A DNA stretch of 64,000 nucleotides from Aromatoleum anaerobium. Lineage in GTDB: Bacteria > Pseudomonadota > Gammaproteobacteria > Burkholderiales > Rhodocyclaceae. The notes under the pieces were generated by a model. The model was not told where the DNA came from, made no database searches, and saw only the letters and a program-made list of their open reading frames with translations. This document shows positions 62,458 through 64,000 of the stretch, piece by piece; position 1 is the stretch's first letter; every line of letters begins with the position of its first letter. The position numbers and the translations under genes were made by a program. The stretch lies in assembly GCF_012910705.2 (NCBI RefSeq), contig NZ_WTVG02000038.1, forward strand, positions 248,001 through 312,000. The letters run 5' to 3'.

Positions 62458-64000
62458 ATGGACGCCCACGCCGCTCCCGCCTTCCTGCGCGAAATCATCC
62501 TGTTCCTCGTCCTGGCCGGAGTACTGATCCCGCTGCTGCAGCGCAGCCGCATCAATCCGGTGCTCGGCTTCCTCGCCGTCGGCATGGTCGTCGGGCCGTT
62601 CGGCCTCGGGCGGTTCACCGCGGCGACGCCGTGGCTCGGGTACCTGACGTTCGGGCGCACCGAGGACGTCGAGGTCTTCGCCGAGTTCGGCGTGATCTTC
62701 CTGATGTTCATGATCGGGCTCGAGATGTCGGTCGACCGGCTGTGGGCGATGCGGCGGCTCGTGTTCGGGCTCGGCAGCCTGCAGGTCGGCATCACTGCGC
62801 TTGTCATCGGCGCCACCGCGTACGCGTTCGGCAACGGCCTGGAAGCGTCGGTCGTGCTCGGCGGCGTGCTCGGCTTCTCGTCGACCGCGGTCGTCATGCA
62901 GTTGCTGTCGCAGCGGCGCGAACTGGGCACGCCTCTGGGCCAGGCGACGTTCTCGGTGCTGCTGCTGCAGGATCTCGCGGTCGTGCCGCTGCTGGTGCTG
63001 GTGACGATTCTCGCGCAGGACGCGGGCGGCAACTTCGCCGGGCTGCTCGGCCTCGCCGCGGCGAAAGGGGCCGCGACGATCGCGCTGATCTATGTCGTCG
63101 GCCGGCGCGTCGTGCGCCCGCTGTTCCACCAGATCGCCGCAAACCGACAGGCGGAATCCTTCATGGCGCTGACGCTGCTGACGACGCTCGGCGTCGCGCT
63201 GCTGACCCGCGCGGCGGGGCTGTCGATGGAACTCGGCGCGCTGCTCGCCGGCCTCCTGATCGCCGAGACCGAGTTCCGCCACGAAGTCGAAGTCACGATC
63301 GAGCCGTTCAAGGGCCTGCTGATGGGGGTTTTTTTCATGTCGGTCGGCATGGGCATCGACGTCACGGCGATTCTCGCCGAACCGCTGCTGCTGCCGCTCT
63401 CGGTCGTCGGCCTGATGGCGCTGAAGGCCCTGATCGTGCTCGCCCTGTTCAGGATCTTCGGCCTGACGTGGGGACGGGCGGCCGAAGGCGGCATCATGCT
63501 GTGCCAGGGCGGGGAATTCGCGTTCATCGTCATCGGCATGGCCCTGGGGCTGGGGATCATCGCGCACCCGATCGGCCACTTCATGCTGCTGGTCGTCAGC
63601 CTGTCGATGCTCGTCACCCCGCCGCTGTCGCTGCTCGGGCGCAAGCTCGGCGACGCGATCGATGCACGGCTCGGCAGGAACTCGACGATCGCCGCGGAGA
63701 ACCTCGTCGAACTCAGCGGCCATGTCGTCATCGCCGGCTACGGCCGGGTCGGACAGATGATCGGCGAACTGCTCGACGAACAGGGCATCCCGCACGTCGC
63801 GATCGAAACCGATGCCAGGCTCGTCGCCCGCCAGCGCGCGAAAGGCGCACCGGTGTATTTCGGCGACGCGAGCCGGCCCGAGCTGCTGCGCAAGTTCCAC
63901 CTCGAACGCGCCGTCGCGGTGGTGCTGACGATGGACCACACGGCGGCGGCCGTGCATGCGGTCAAGGGCATACGGGCGACGTCGCCGAACATCCGCATCG
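62458..64000 (+). CDS. Kef-type monovalent cation:proton antiporter with RCK/TrkA-N domain, 3' end outside the window
   Basis: 514 codons of a CPA2-family transporter. About 12 transmembrane helices occupy residues 10-390, with typical stretches AVGMVVGPFGLG, EFGVIFLMFMIGLEMS, VLGFSSTAVVMQLL, LLLQDLAVVPLL and LGALLAGLLIAET. The cytoplasmic Rossmann domain starts at about 420 with HVVIAGYGRVGQMIGELL and the acidic end of the second strand (IETDARLV), as in RCK domains that bind NAD(H) or AMP. The ATG at 62458 follows the island. Likely K+/H+ efflux, but ion choice cannot be told. Confidence 0.93.
   Translation, partial: MDAHAAPAFLREIILFLVLAGVLIPLLQRSRINPVLGFLAVGMVVGPFGLGRFTAATPWLGYLTFGRTEDVEVFAEFGVIFLMFMIGLEMSVDRLWAMRRLVFGLGSLQVGITALVIGATAYAFGNGLEASVVLGGVLGFSSTAVVMQLLSQRRELGTPLGQATFSVLLLQDLAVVPLLVLVTILAQDAGGNFAGLLGLAAAKGAATIALIYVVGRRVVRPLFHQIAANRQAESFMALTLLTTLGVALLTRAAGLSMELGALLAGLLIAETEFRHEVEVTIEPFKGLLMGVFFMSVGMGIDVTAILAEPLLLPLSVVGLMALKALIVLALFRIFGLTWGRAAEGGIMLCQGGEFAFIVIGMALGLGIIAHPIGHFMLLVVSLSMLVTPPLSLLGRKLGDAIDARLGRNSTIAAENLVELSGHVVIAGYGRVGQMIGELLDEQGIPHVAIETDARLVARQRAKGAPVYFGDASRPELLRKFHLERAVAVVLTMDHTAAAVHAVKGIRATSPNIRI

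Noticed and set aside
62419-63957. A 512-codon minus-strand frame opposite the Kef-type gene
   Set aside because: Gln/Arg/His-rich antisense composition; the plus frame is a clear antiporter.

Overview
The window is GC-rich DNA (roughly two thirds G+C by eye) from a betaproteobacterial chromosome. It is most likely Rhodocyclales (Azoarcus/Aromatoleum/Thauera-like), judging from pilMNOPQ-aroKB-dgt-gltB beside a divergent ponA, plus cyaY/lptM/lysA and ubiCA. The assignment is inferred from gene content and order. Genes are dense, often overlap by 1-4 nt, and frequently start with GTG or TTG. Long antisense open frames over real genes are common and are composition artefacts.

Layout. 1-12.7 kb (minus): gltB (3' end just outside the window), dgt, aroB, aroK and the type IV pilus operon pilMNOPQ. 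A dgt terminator and a candidate sigma-54 promoter lie before gltB. 12.8-17.1 kb: ponA (+), cyaY (-), lptM-lysA (+). 17.1-20.9 kb (minus): the dTDP-rhamnose operon rfbBACD plus one unknown gene. 21.0-34.7 kb is mixed housekeeping: a frameshifted dacB, a DUF4870 protein, ubiD, a VapBC pair, a frameshifted Ig-like lipoprotein gene, pyrF, a small exported protein, ubiC-ubiA, recG without an ordinary full-length start, ridA, a DUF2802 protein, an ElyC-like protein and wrbA. 34.9-38.0 kb (+): pirin, a cupin with a frameshift at a C7 run, a DUF1835 protein and a Phd/ParE pair. 38.1-50.3 kb (minus): a fatty-acid beta-oxidation cluster (enoyl-CoA hydratase, thiolase, FadN-type enzyme, FadL, thioesterase, FadJ-type enzyme, second thiolase, FadE). 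50.6-53.7 kb (+): an exported protein, a LysE exporter and an Atm1-type ABC exporter.

53.8-62.4 kb is an accessory island, visibly less GC-rich than its surroundings. It holds a RelBE pair, a near-perfect 32-bp palindrome and a decayed IS5 remnant. These are followed by a candidate defence operon: a small membrane protein, a HEPN-like protein (frameshifted at a C5 run), a coiled-coil McrB-type AAA+ protein, and a DUF2357/PD-(D/E)XK nuclease with four CxxC pairs. A complete 1,282-bp ISAs1-family element with a 10-bp target duplication sits in codon 15 of the nuclease gene. Its right end supplies an in-frame start that fuses about 18 IS-encoded codons to the rest of the nuclease. The window ends inside a Kef-type antiporter gene (+).

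The housekeeping blocks work together in a straightforward way. PilMNOP form the inner-membrane alignment complex for the PilQ secretin. AroK/AroB make chorismate precursors, and UbiC/UbiA/UbiD turn chorismate into ubiquinone intermediates. RfbBACD make the rhamnose donor for surface polysaccharide. FadL, FadE, the two FadB-like enzymes and the two thiolases import and degrade fatty acids.
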